From a virus: 24,247 nt of DNA. The DNA is taken from the IMG/VR virus record IMGVR_UViG_3300033997_000074, positions 64,001 through 88,247 of that record, one strand, 5' to 3'. The notes under the pieces are model-generated. The model had not been told where the DNA came from, made no database searches, and saw only the letters and a list, made by a program, of their open reading frames with translations. This document shows positions 7,742 through 15,455 of the stretch, piece by piece. The stretch's first letter is position 1. Each line of letters opens with the position of its first letter. A program made the translations under genes and the position numbers.

Positions 7742-8140
7742 CTATTCACTTGTAGCTTCTGTTCTCTTGACTGCAACATCAGTGATAGTGAGCGAGTTGT
7801 GTAGACTGTTATTGTTGATTAGTCTTTGTTTAGGCTCTTTCTTAGACAACTGCTCTACTTTATTTTCCAGTAATGTGATCTTTCTGGATGTAGAGAATTG
7901 GTAATCATTCTGAACTTTAGCAAGGGTGTTGATTTTATTCTCAAGGAAGATGGTGTTGTTTCCAATCACCTTCCTATTCTCATCCCTCACCATCTCAATC
8001 TGTTCAAGTAGATTGTTGGCTGCTACGTTATCTTGTGTGCTGCCCCAAAGAATAATCAGTAAGGCGACAGCTAAGAGCAGAAAAACAAAATTTACAACAT
8101 TCTGTAATAGCGTCCCCACGGGAGTCCCCTTACACGCCAT
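7742..8140 (-). CDS. Small membrane protein with coiled coil, end of lysis operon
   Basis: The 132-aa product has one strong transmembrane segment near the N-terminus (about residues 15-32, VVNFVFLLLAVALLIILW). A long polar helical region follows with heptad-like leucines (LLEQIEMVRDEN, then LLENKVEQL). The short N-terminal part MACKGTPVGT would be cytoplasmic and the coiled coil periplasmic, or the reverse. Its ATG overlaps the preceding TAA by one nucleotide (TAATG). I do not recognise the family. Its place after holin and spanins suggests a lysis-related or envelope role, but an unrelated late membrane protein is possible. Confidence 0.72.
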   Translation of the reverse strand: MACKGTPVGTLLQNVVNFVFLLLAVALLIILWGSTQDNVAANNLLEQIEMVRDENRKVIGNNTIFLENKINTLAKVQNDYQFSTSRKITLLENKVEQLSKKEPKQRLINNNSLHNSLTITDVAVKRTEATSE

Positions 8141-8478
8141 TACGGCTTCTGCTTAAAGTAGACATCGAGTCTAGAGATGATGCTTGCTTGTAAAAGGTCT
8201 TGTCGGGCTAGGATATCGCTCTTTAGAGCATCCATTTTTGAATTAAGGCGCTCTTCCAATTCCTTCAGATCACCCCGATCAACTTTCACCTTGTCCATTG
8301 CAATTACTTTGGCTTCAAGGTTTTCCACACGCTTTCCTTGCTCTTGAAAACTCCACACTACAAGGCTCATGACGATAGTCATGAGGCCAAGTGCAGCCCT
8401 CTCCCAATAGGTGTTAATTCGCCTGTCTACAATCACCGCAGATGTTTCTATTGGTTGGTTATTTCTGTTCGGCATCAT
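8140..8478 (-). CDS. Small membrane protein with coiled coil
   Basis: The 112-aa protein begins MMPNRNNQPIET, has one predicted membrane span at about residues 29-45 (ALGLMTIVMSLVVWSF), then an extended charged coiled-coil region (VENLEAKVIAMDKVKV, then LKELEERLNSKMDALKSDI) and ends in KQKP. Two adjacent ATGs (8478 and 8475) are both possible starts; GGAG lies just upstream. Its first 20 nt overlap the end of the Rz1-like gene. The layout resembles the next gene (one span plus coiled coil), which raises the possibility that the two act as partners. No family is recognised. Confidence 0.72.
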   Translation of the reverse strand: MMPNRNNQPIETSAVIVDRRINTYWERAALGLMTIVMSLVVWSFQEQGKRVENLEAKVIAMDKVKVDRGDLKELEERLNSKMDALKSDILARQDLLQASIISRLDVYFKQKP

Positions 8479-8746
8479 AAAGCTCCGCTATCTTTTTCTT
8501 GTGCTCTCTCTGTCTCTCAAGCAAGGATTTATATTTAGCAATACAGGAAGTGTTCTCTACATATCCAATACTGAGGCTTCTAACAGACCACCCAGCTTCT
8601 TTAGCTACACAAGGATCAACAAGAAGACTATCTGGTGTTGTATGCACCCTATCTCTGTATCGCACTTCGGTGGGCTTCGTTGAGCATCCGCTGAAGATCA
8701 AGAGGCAACACACCATCAATGTCCACAACGTTAGTTTCTTCAACAT
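8459..8746 (-). CDS. Rz1-like outer-membrane spanin lipoprotein
   Basis: The 95-aa product begins MLKKLTLWTLMVCCLLIFSG and then Cys21, a lipoprotein signal peptide with lipobox-like IFSGC. After processing, the mature protein would be tethered to the outer membrane. The C-terminal part (about residues 67-95) is a charged helix, KYKSLLERQREHKKKIAELY. Mature cysteines (in DPCVA and TSCIA) may form a disulfide. It starts inside the preceding Rz-like gene and overlaps it by 98 nt in another frame, the classic embedded Rz/Rz1 arrangement. Unlike lambda Rz1 it is not proline-rich. The residue at -3 of the lipobox is Phe, which is uncommon. Confidence 0.8.
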   Translation of the reverse strand: MLKKLTLWTLMVCCLLIFSGCSTKPTEVRYRDRVHTTPDSLLVDPCVAKEAGWSVRSLSIGYVENTSCIAKYKSLLERQREHKKKIAELYDAEQK

Positions 8747-9050
8747 CCGAGGATTCCTTAGTTGTTGGATTAGATTTCTTTGGGATGCTATCTATCTGCT
8801 TTACAATCTCTTCTTTCTTCTCATCCAAGGCTTTCTGTTCTTCGTTGTGCTTACTATTGATTTCATCAACGATGAGACAGGATTTAGTAGCCTTTTCTAC
8901 ATCAGAAACAAGCGTTGCATTAGCTTTCACTAAACGATCCACATCAGCTTTGAGCGTTGCTTTGTCGCTATAGAATGAGTAGGAGAGATAACCAAACAAA
9001 GAAGTGAGGGAGAGTAGAACAGCTATGATTATGATAAATAGTCTATTCAT
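8649..9050 (-). CDS. Rz-like inner-membrane spanin
   Basis: The 133-aa protein starts MNRLFIIIIAVLLSLTSLFG, an N-terminal signal-anchor span (about residues 4-26), followed by a long periplasmic coiled-coil region (about 30-90, rich in K, E, D and A). This is the i-spanin layout; the partner o-spanin is encoded in the overlapping gene downstream. Together they would fuse inner and outer membranes in the last step of lysis. Its C-terminal helix PLDLQRMLNEAHRSA may contact the partner. It overlaps the holin gene by 8 nt. Sequence similarity to lambda Rz is not visible; the assignment rests on topology and gene order. Confidence 0.82.
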   Translation of the reverse strand: MNRLFIIIIAVLLSLTSLFGYLSYSFYSDKATLKADVDRLVKANATLVSDVEKATKSCLIVDEINSKHNEEQKALDEKKEEIVKQIDSIPKKSNPTTKESSDVEETNVVDIDGVLPLDLQRMLNEAHRSAIQR

Positions 9051-9273
9051 CCTCTTCCCTCATATCGTCGTAAGACTGATCTACGAACCTACCAACCAGA
9101 CCAAGCAACCCGATAATAGATGCCAGAACAGCCAGAGTTCCGAAAGCCATCTGCGAAGATAGAACGCCTAACACACCCAACCCACTGACAGATAGTGCCA
9201 CCAACAAGTTTGCTACAATGGAGAGAAAGCTGTAGGTTTTAAGAATCTTTTTCCAATCTTCGTGAAATTTCAT
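9043..9273 (-). CDS. Putative holin
   Basis: The 76-aa product begins MKFHEDWKKILKTYSF, followed by two hydrophobic segments: about residues 17-38 (IVANLLVALSVSGLGVLGVL) and 43-62 (FGTLAVLASIIGLLGLVG). It ends in a charged tail DDMREEDE. This fits a two-span holin, and the N-terminus resembles a holin family common in phages of proteobacteria (DUF7940-like, from memory). It would control the timing of inner-membrane permeabilisation. It overlaps the endolysin gene by 35 nt and the Rz-like gene by 8 nt, so it is translationally coupled in the lysis cassette. Confidence 0.8.
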   Translation of the reverse strand: MKFHEDWKKILKTYSFLSIVANLLVALSVSGLGVLGVLSSQMAFGTLAVLASIIGLLGLVGRFVDQSYDDMREEDE

Positions 9274-9811
9274 TATATTGCTCCAAGAATTCTTTATATT
9301 CTTTTTGTTTCTCTGGTGTAAGCTCTCCGAGGCAATAGGGCATTGTCTTTTCTCTGCGGATCACCAACCCTTTTAGCTTTTTACCACCTGCATAAACCCA
9401 TCGTGTCAATTGCTCACAAGCTTCTTTGTGTTTCCCTTGATTGACAAGACGGAGAAGGGTACTACCTTTGACAGAGTTGATACCAAGGTTGAAGGTGAAG
9501 TCATTCAAAGCTTGACGTTGCCATTCAGAAGCATAGGGGACACGAACAACACTATCAATTTGCTTTAAGTGTTTCTTCCAGTCCTTGGCAAAGATTTCCA
9601 TGCACTCATCTTCTGTGTAGGAAGATTTTATTTTCTCTCCCTTCTGAACAAGATGTCCAACACACTTGGTTTTCAACCCAACAGGATCGGAATATGGTTG
9701 TAATACCAATCCCTCTGCGGGCAGGCTAAGGTCATATGCAACAAAAGCAGCTGGGGCACTAAGCCCCGCTGCAATAAATGCTGCAATCAGTTTATTTTTG
9801 ATTGCTTTCAT
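9239..9811 (-). CDS. Endolysin, GH24 (T4/P21-type) lysozyme with N-terminal SAR-like segment
   Basis: The 190-aa enzyme carries the glycoside hydrolase family 24 active site: Glu33, Asp42 and Thr48 in AEGLVLQPYSDPVGLKTKC, matching the E-x8-D-x5-T spacing of T4 lysozyme (E11/D20/T26). Later lysozyme features such as FTFNLG and RREKTMPYCLG are present. The N-terminus has a weakly hydrophobic Ala/Gly-rich segment (residues 8-26) after positive charges, which fits a signal-arrest-release (SAR) anchor like P21 endolysin, allowing Sec export without a pore-forming holin. It degrades peptidoglycan. It is the first gene of the lysis cassette, about 200 nt after the tailspike gene. Confidence 0.9.
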   Translation of the reverse strand: MKAIKNKLIAAFIAAGLSAPAAFVAYDLSLPAEGLVLQPYSDPVGLKTKCVGHLVQKGEKIKSSYTEDECMEIFAKDWKKHLKQIDSVVRVPYASEWQRQALNDFTFNLGINSVKGSTLLRLVNQGKHKEACEQLTRWVYAGGKKLKGLVIRREKTMPYCLGELTPEKQKEYKEFLEQYNEISRRLEKDS

Positions 9812-9839
9812 TTTACACCGTTAGTGATTGGCGACAACT

Positions 9840-9949
9840 AATCCCCACAGCTTTAGCTAAGTCAGTGGTATTCATTACTTACCTATAAAAGCAGCATCCC
9901 TTCCATGGTCGAGTCTCACTCCCGTATTTCAGAGGGGGTCATGGGGATT
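9840..9949 (+). ncRNA. Possible structured RNA before the lysis cassette
   Basis: An outer 8-bp stem AATCCCCA (9840-9847) / TGGGGATT (9942-9949) encloses further helices. These are GCTTT (9850-9854) / AAAGC (9888-9892); TAAGT plus AGTG (9858-9867, one bulged C) pairing with CATT plus ACTTA (9873-9881); and ACTCCC (9918-9923) / GGGGGT (9934-9939). The two G-U pairs form on the plus strand, where the minus strand would have A-C mismatches. That favours a plus-strand RNA, antisense to the surrounding operon. It is not a canonical tRNA. No good promoter was found for it, so this is a hand-made fold of low certainty. Confidence 0.3.
9882..9912 (-). promoter_or_regulatory. Weak candidate promoter for the lysis cassette
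   Basis: On the minus strand TCGACC (9912-9907) lies 19 nt before TATAGG (9887-9882), upstream of the endolysin start at 9811. Each box matches the sigma-70 consensus at four of six positions and the spacer is long. The idea is reasonable because a terminator sits between the tailspike gene and this point, but the boxes are weak and a phage-specific late promoter would not look like this. Confidence 0.2.
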
Positions 9950-9961
9950 CCTTTTAGGCAA

Positions 9962-9985
9962 TAAAAAGCCCCGACTGGCGGGGCT
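9962..9985 (-). terminator. Intrinsic terminator after the tailspike gene
   Basis: Read on the minus strand, AGCCCCG pairs with CGGGGCT around a CCAGT loop (9985-9967) and is followed by TTTTATT (complement of 9967-9961). It lies 23 nt downstream of the tailspike stop codon at 10008, so it ends the tail-gene transcript and isolates the lysis cassette. Confidence 0.88.
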
Positions 9986-10007
9986 GCTAGATGATGACCT
10001 GGCGCGA

Positions 10008-12317
10008 CTACCCTAGAAACTCTACGGTGACTATTCGGCTGGATGTGCTTGCGTTCTTAATGGTCAGTCGGCCCCCGCTGCCCCACACTTTCAGGAGTCC
10101 GTCTGCTGGTTCAGTCGTTAGCCCTACGCCAGTATTGGTGCCAGCGTAGACAGCTGTTGCGCCATCAGCATCAACAACCACTTGGCACGCAGTTGTTCGA
10201 AACGCACCCATAGTCACTGTGGCGAAATAGCAGTTCCAGCCGTGCGCCGGGAGCGTGAACGTCTCTCCTGCCGCCAGCTCGACCCCGAGAAGGCGACGCG
10301 AACCACTTGCGGCCAGTCCTGTTCCGCGTACATCCTCCGGAAGATCAGGACCGGCGCTGACACCAAGCCCACCAGTTGCTCCGACCGCACTGTCATTAAA
10401 TAGCCCCGAGGCACGGAGGAACCCGCGAATGGTCCCCTCCACGCCTACTAGGGTACGAGTCGTTTGCCCGGTATCGTTTGACCAGACCAGAGGAACTGAG
10501 CCGGTCATATTCCGGCAGTTCTTGGCGCTAACCAACGCCCTATAAGGGGCAGCCCCCCCGCTCACCGACAGTGCATGGATTAGCGATTGCGTCACTTGGC
10601 CCGCGATGCAGTTTTCGATGTGTAAGGATTGAGTATCGAATGTCGATGTACCGATACGCCCCACATTTTGCACAGCGCCGCGCACAGTGATGTTTCGACA
10701 TTCGGTAGCCATCGGGATATTGGTTGACAGCGGCGCGGCGAACACGACCTCGCGCAACGTGGCGGACGCATCGACAGACGCATCAACGAAGTCTAACGTC
10801 GAAACGATGGACCCCGAGGCCGCGGTTCCTTGAAACGCCACCAAGGTCAGAACGTTCACGCCGCTCAGGAACGCCCGAATATCACTGGCACTGGCACTTC
10901 CGGTTTGAAAGTCGACAAGTGGATTAACGCAGCCGTCTGTTGGCTGTGTGTCCATGTGGAGCCGAAGCCCTTCGGCGTGAGAGCGTCCTGTCTGCGACTT
11001 GATCGCGCGCCCCCAGCAGTTTTTGAACCTGACCCCCCGGATGTCGCAAGATGACAGACCGTTAGATGTATCGACCGGGTTGGCAAATATTCCGATTCCA
11101 TCCATGTCGTACTGGTAGGCCGGGTCGAGCGAGTAAACGTCGGAGACGCTACCACCTTCAATTTCGGTACGACGTGCATACGCGCCCGCAACGCCAAAGT
11201 GGTTGGTTACCAGTATCCCGGTGATTCCGTTGCTACCGATAACCCCAGCGCCCGGCCGCATTTTAATGTTGGTGGCCGAACAGTCCCGCAGCCGCACCAA
11301 CTGGAATCCACCGCGCACGCAAAGACCGGAAGACGCAACACCTGCCCCGACCTGCATTTCCGTGTCGAAAACTTCCAGGCCGTTGGCGTGAAACTCGGTC
11401 CCATCTACGTTTGCCGTGGGTTGTATAAACATCACACCGGTGTGCGCTTTACCTGCGAACTTAAAGGAGGCGCTGCCAGTAACACGGTGCTTATATCCAG
11501 GCTGCAATGTAACTTGCAGGCCTACCGGGACATCAGATGGGAGTTGGAAGTCTAGAACTGTATCTTCCAGGTTCCAATCGACAGCTCCGCCCGGGCTTAT
11601 CGAAAGCGCCGACGTAACGACGATACTTAAACCCTGAGCGCTAAATGGTAAACTGTTAGCGCTGGCATACTCAGCTGCGGCTTTGAAGCTGGCAGCGTCA
11701 GCCGGTGAACCATCGCCGATATAACCGAACATCTTAGGAGTTATTGTGATTGACATATTGCGCAACGTGGCACCTAAAGTCCCCTCCTGATACTCTTGGT
11801 CGGCGTCATAGCCGATTAATCCTGCCCCGACAGCTTCCCCCAACTCTTGTCTCAATGCATCGGTATAATTAGCAGCATTAGCTTCTGCTACATCTAATTC
11901 TGCGGTCTTAGCAAAATACTCTACGTTTTGAAAAGCAGCACTACCGAGTGTTGAGAGGGTGAGTTCCACATCTTCAATTCTATCACTAAGATCGGAAGAG
12001 CTTTCAATGGGCACTAAAGTAGAGCCATCGAATTGGTACAACACCCCTGTGGTGCGAATAACAAGAACAAACCAACGTGGTGTTGGGGAGGACAGCCAAT
12101 TACTTGAAACTCTAAAATACAACCGACTATCCGTGGTCAAGAAGTATGCGCTACCGTTACTCGGATTTGCGGGCAAGGTGTCTATAATTCCATCAATATT
12201 TCTATCAAAGAGGAATGAGAACTTAAGAATGTTTTCATCCATACCATCATTCCAACCGCTCTCCCCCAAGTTCCAACCATATTTTGCTTCTAATTGTGGA
12301 GTTATTTTCTGAACCAT
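10008..12317 (-). CDS. Tailspike / receptor-binding protein with beta-helix domain
   Basis: The 769-aa protein has an N-terminal attachment region (about residues 1-190) and a long beta-helix body. The motif FGYIGDGSPADAASFKAAAE (about 200-220) is the start typical of pectate-lyase-like right-handed beta-helix tailspikes, and repeated short beta/turn units with Asn and Gly follow. The C-terminal 100 residues look like a beta-rich trimerisation domain. It probably binds, and may depolymerise, a surface polysaccharide. Base composition changes within the gene: for example 35 of 60 bases are G or C in 10741-10800 against 26 of 60 in 14041-14100. The part coding for the first roughly 190 residues matches the AT-rich phage background. 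GGAGG precedes ATG 12317. Confidence 0.85.
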   Translation of the reverse strand: MVQKITPQLEAKYGWNLGESGWNDGMDENILKFSFLFDRNIDGIIDTLPANPSNGSAYFLTTDSRLYFRVSSNWLSSPTPRWFVLVIRTTGVLYQFDGSTLVPIESSSDLSDRIEDVELTLSTLGSAAFQNVEYFAKTAELDVAEANAANYTDALRQELGEAVGAGLIGYDADQEYQEGTLGATLRNMSITITPKMFGYIGDGSPADAASFKAAAEYASANSLPFSAQGLSIVVTSALSISPGGAVDWNLEDTVLDFQLPSDVPVGLQVTLQPGYKHRVTGSASFKFAGKAHTGVMFIQPTANVDGTEFHANGLEVFDTEMQVGAGVASSGLCVRGGFQLVRLRDCSATNIKMRPGAGVIGSNGITGILVTNHFGVAGAYARRTEIEGGSVSDVYSLDPAYQYDMDGIGIFANPVDTSNGLSSCDIRGVRFKNCWGRAIKSQTGRSHAEGLRLHMDTQPTDGCVNPLVDFQTGSASASDIRAFLSGVNVLTLVAFQGTAASGSIVSTLDFVDASVDASATLREVVFAAPLSTNIPMATECRNITVRGAVQNVGRIGTSTFDTQSLHIENCIAGQVTQSLIHALSVSGGAAPYRALVSAKNCRNMTGSVPLVWSNDTGQTTRTLVGVEGTIRGFLRASGLFNDSAVGATGGLGVSAGPDLPEDVRGTGLAASGSRRLLGVELAAGETFTLPAHGWNCYFATVTMGAFRTTACQVVVDADGATAVYAGTNTGVGLTTEPADGLLKVWGSGGRLTIKNASTSSRIVTVEFLG

Positions 12318-12332
12318 GTTACAAATCCTCCT

Positions 12333-13184
12333 TTAATATCCAATAGCCACCCAGTGAACTGTATTATTAGTGTTGTCACTAGTAATCCCTACTGTCATAC
12401 CCGTACTAGTAAGGTTTGTTGTGTAAGCAGAGTCGGCATTACTACCAGTCGCGCTACCGAATCCCGCAAGACCGATCCGACAAATGTTGTCAAATGCCGT
12501 AGCAAATGTCACGCTGGTGGACGTTGACCCACCGAGGGTGACCGTCCCCCACTGTACAGTAAAACCCCCAGGGAATTTTTGAAACCCGAGGGCAGCGGTC
12601 TGCCTATTTGCACCAAGAAAAGCATCTGCTAGACGTTGAGGAGTAAGTAAGACATTGTTGCTTGTCAATGCCTGAGACTGTGCTGCTGATGCAATGGTCG
12701 TCTTACCATCAACCTCCGTTTTTGTATAAGTTTCCGCCTTACTATACACACTTAAATTTGTACGGAAGGTTGCAGGATTGTACTCACTCCCGTTATTTGA
12801 AATACGGGCATAGCGGGCATCGCTTTCTGTTGCAGTGTAAAAGTCTCCCGCAGAAGCAAAAGCAATAATCCAATAATCGTTGTTAGTGTCTAAATCAGGA
12901 TTTTGGGCTGTGTGCGTCTGAACACAACGATAAACCGTACCAGTAGAACCTTGAACATAACTTCGGTCTGCTTGGTATTCTGTCTCACTATCCCAAACAG
13001 GAATACCGTGCTGATTCAAGTGGGCAAGCATCTGATCTTGCTTATAATCAATCTCGTTGAAGTATTGACGAGGAGGGATTTCTACTTGCCAACCAGTTGC
13101 GTATTTAGTATCACCGGGATAAATCCGATCCCCACCACTAGCCCATACATTGTTTAGATTGCTAGGCTTCAAAAATTGTGCCAT
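12333..13184 (-). CDS. Tail fibre protein with gp53-like C-terminal domain
   Basis: The 283-aa product begins MAQFLKPSNLNNVWASGG. Residues 60-110 resemble a small carbohydrate-binding-like repeat (YVQGSTGTVYRCVQTHTA, then DYWI). The middle is a coiled, fibre-like linker (SKAETYTKTEVDGKT). The C-terminal part (about 200-283), FQKFPGGFTVQWGTVTL through the end HWVAIGY, matches the gp53-like receptor-binding tip found in many phage tail fibres. It is encoded next to the tailspike, 15 nt upstream in the same transcript, so the phage probably carries two adhesins, or the fibre links the spike to the baseplate. Confidence 0.82.
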   Translation of the reverse strand: MAQFLKPSNLNNVWASGGDRIYPGDTKYATGWQVEIPPRQYFNEIDYKQDQMLAHLNQHGIPVWDSETEYQADRSYVQGSTGTVYRCVQTHTAQNPDLDTNNDYWIIAFASAGDFYTATESDARYARISNNGSEYNPATFRTNLSVYSKAETYTKTEVDGKTTIASAAQSQALTSNNVLLTPQRLADAFLGANRQTAALGFQKFPGGFTVQWGTVTLGGSTSTSVTFATAFDNICRIGLAGFGSATGSNADSAYTTNLTSTGMTVGITSDNTNNTVHWVAIGY

Positions 13185-13200
13185 TTGTTTCCTCTCTTAA

Positions 13201-13995
13201 TTAGTAAAGCGTAGCCCAAAGACCGCCATCGCCAGTAAGCTCGAAATCTGAGTCGCCATATTTAAGACCATAACCCAGACCATAACCGTAAGTGCCTGTG
13301 AACTCACCAAAGCCTTTAGCGCCCGGCGCACCTTGAAACCCAAAGTAATTCCCCCCATCAAACTCTCCGTAATTAATACGGACACCAACTGTTTTAGGAA
13401 TGAGTCTTGAAGGGTAGCCTTGAGATGTGCTCACGTAGTTCAGAAGAGCTTTCTCAAAAGCTGTTAGAATACGCCCGAACATCAATGTAACTTGAGCATC
13501 ACCCTCGGAGCTGATCGATATGGGAAGATCAAAGATCGTGTTTACAACGGTGATGAATTCTTCTGGTGTAGATGCTGTTACGTTCTTGAATATCTTAGCT
13601 TTGATAAACTTACGATATGTCGCATCGTCCAGCAAGACGTTACCGCCAAGAGGTGTTCCGTAGTTGTAGAACAAACCGCCAGTGCTTGAATTACCAAGCT
13701 CCCCAAAGCTTTGTGCATTAGTTGCACCTTGCAAACCAAAGTATTCGTATAGGTCTGCTTCAAGAAGTTCCCTTGGTTGCCCAACAATCCTGCCAATTAC
13801 ATTAAGTTGTTCACCCTCTGCTGTATCAATACTACGAAGCTGCATCACTTGTTTTAGAGCTTCTTGAATCTCAACTTGACCAAGAATCAACAACTGCAAA
13901 TACTTGTCGAAGATAGGCTTGTCGGTGAAAGCGTAGGTTACGCGATTACGGGCTTCTTCGAGATAGGGTACTGTGTCAAACTCATTTAAAGCCAT
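13201..13995 (-). CDS. DUF2612-like baseplate/tail protein
   Basis: The 264-aa product (MALNEFDTVPYLEEARNRV) resembles the DUF2612 family of phage tail proteins, placed like P2 gpI after the J-like protein. GEQLNVIGRIVGQPRELL (about 62-79) is the most characteristic stretch. It probably connects the baseplate wedge to the fibres. A GTG two codons upstream (14001) is also in frame, but GGAGGG is spaced better for ATG 13995. An internal repeat is present: YFGLQGATNAQSFGEL (85-100) and YFGFQGAPGAKGFGEF (217-232). The C-terminus is very rich in Gly, Tyr and Phe. Confidence 0.8.
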   Translation of the reverse strand: MALNEFDTVPYLEEARNRVTYAFTDKPIFDKYLQLLILGQVEIQEALKQVMQLRSIDTAEGEQLNVIGRIVGQPRELLEADLYEYFGLQGATNAQSFGELGNSSTGGLFYNYGTPLGGNVLLDDATYRKFIKAKIFKNVTASTPEEFITVVNTIFDLPISISSEGDAQVTLMFGRILTAFEKALLNYVSTSQGYPSRLIPKTVGVRINYGEFDGGNYFGFQGAPGAKGFGEFTGTYGYGLGYGLKYGDSDFELTGDGGLWATLY

Positions 13996-14006
13996 CAGCA
14001 CCCTCC

Positions 14007-15452
14007 TTAAGATACAGTGATTACGATGTTATTTGGATCAAGAGAAAACAACTCATTGAAAGCGATAGGGATGTTTACTGTCCCTGTTGGACTCGGAGAT
14101 GTTCCAATAGTTAGACTATTTACTTGATGGCCAGCAACGCTATTGATGGGTGTGTAAAGGCGGCTGTAAACGACATCATCACCAATCCCAAACTGTGCTT
14201 CCATGTATGCAGCAATTGCATCTTTAATTGCCTGCTCGCCGTTTTGTGGGAAATCAGAGTTGGTGGTAATATCCAAGTCAATATAAATGGTGACAGGATT
14301 TGGACGCTCAAAACCAATATCGTGAGGGAAGCCTTGACTATCGTAGATAGTTACAGAAGTGTTACCATAACTGCGGATACCAAGAGGCTTATTTTCCCAA
14401 ATACTTTGTGCAATGTTTGTGGAAATACCACCAAGAACAATCGGCATAAAGCTATGAGCAGGGATACCATTAGCATCCGTTACATCAGTATCGTTCTCAT
14501 AAATAACCACTTGCTCTACAGTGTCAAGGTTAATCAGAGCAGAATACAGGGCTTCAAGAATGTTAGAGGCACGTTCAAACTTGCTTACACGGAAGCGTTC
14601 ACGAAGCTCTTCGTCTGTTTCAATGAATCGGCCAGCAACAGCACTAATAGGGTTTGTAACACTATCCCATCCAAGCACCGGAGTAGAGATTGTGGTGATC
14701 GTGTTGGGAGATTGTTCAATTGGACCGTAGTTCTGAGCAATCAAATCACCAAGCTTAGTGATCTTAGTGAAGCCTAGGTTAGCGGATCGGGAGAACGTTG
14801 CTGTCTGGAAAATATCATCAAGACGGACATCTAGAGTGCTACCAACAACAGTTGCAACTAGTGTGGGGTGGTTAGCATCAATTTCTGCTTTCAGTCCTGA
14901 TAGAATACTTGCTGCTGTTGCAGAAGGTCCACTTGTGAAGCTTACAGTGGTGCTTGATGTAAGACGAGAATAGGTGATAGTATAGAGGGTGTTATTGGCA
15001 ACAGTTGTAACCGCAACAACAACACCAGAAGCCAGAGATGGCGACAATGCTACACTTGCTACAACATTAAAGCTTTGTCCAGTTGTGCCACTAGAAACAA
15101 CACTTCCAGCAGGGATCAAAGTACCGTTATTGCCGGTGAAAAGAGCTTGAGTTGTAGTGTAAGTGTTAGAGAAGCGAGTGATTCCACCAAGAGCTACAAG
15201 ATTATCAAGAGCAATACCTGTTGCTGAGTTTGGATCAAAAGCCGAGTATACTTCTTGTACAGCCTCCCAAAGATCAGCCTCTCCCGGAGCGGCAAGTGCA
15301 ATTAGTCGTCCAAGTGCTGAACTGGCAGACGTGTCTACTACATCACCAACAGAAACGAGGTCTTGAAAAAGCTCGACAGCCTTGGCTCTATTGTCAGCTA
15401 AAACTTCAGACAGGCGTTTAATCACCAAGCCTTCAGGTGTAATACCTGCCAT
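14007..15452 (-). CDS. Baseplate J / gp47-like wedge protein
   Basis: The 481-aa protein matches the baseplate J (P2 gpJ, T4 gp6, Mu gp47) family in size and sequence. Visible features include the N-terminal helical segment with SASSALGRLIALAAPGEADL, the domain LFTGNNGTLIPAGSVVSSG (about 104-122) that inserts into the core, and the C-terminal part with ETDEELRERFRVSKFERAS (about 275-293) typical of the family. It forms the wedge of the baseplate with the gp25-like protein encoded just upstream. A run of hydroxyl-rich repeats in the middle is normal for the beta-rich insertion domain. Confidence 0.92.
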   Translation of the reverse strand: MAGITPEGLVIKRLSEVLADNRAKAVELFQDLVSVGDVVDTSASSALGRLIALAAPGEADLWEAVQEVYSAFDPNSATGIALDNLVALGGITRFSNTYTTTQALFTGNNGTLIPAGSVVSSGTTGQSFNVVASVALSPSLASGVVVAVTTVANNTLYTITYSRLTSSTTVSFTSGPSATAASILSGLKAEIDANHPTLVATVVGSTLDVRLDDIFQTATFSRSANLGFTKITKLGDLIAQNYGPIEQSPNTITTISTPVLGWDSVTNPISAVAGRFIETDEELRERFRVSKFERASNILEALYSALINLDTVEQVVIYENDTDVTDANGIPAHSFMPIVLGGISTNIAQSIWENKPLGIRSYGNTSVTIYDSQGFPHDIGFERPNPVTIYIDLDITTNSDFPQNGEQAIKDAIAAYMEAQFGIGDDVVYSRLYTPINSVAGHQVNSLTIGTSPSPTGTVNIPIAFNELFSLDPNNIVITVS

Positions 15453-15455
15453 AAA

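Noticed and set aside
8499-8933. Plus-strand frames opposite the spanin genes
   Set aside because: The minus-strand frames form a coherent Rz/Rz1 pair with lipobox and membrane anchor; the plus-strand frames lack ribosome binding sites.
9840-9949. tRNA gene between tailspike and endolysin
   Set aside because: The 7-8 bp outer stem and a D-arm-like stretch are suggestive, but there is no TTCRA T-loop at the right place, no plausible anticodon arm, and two unpaired bases separate the last helix from the outer stem.
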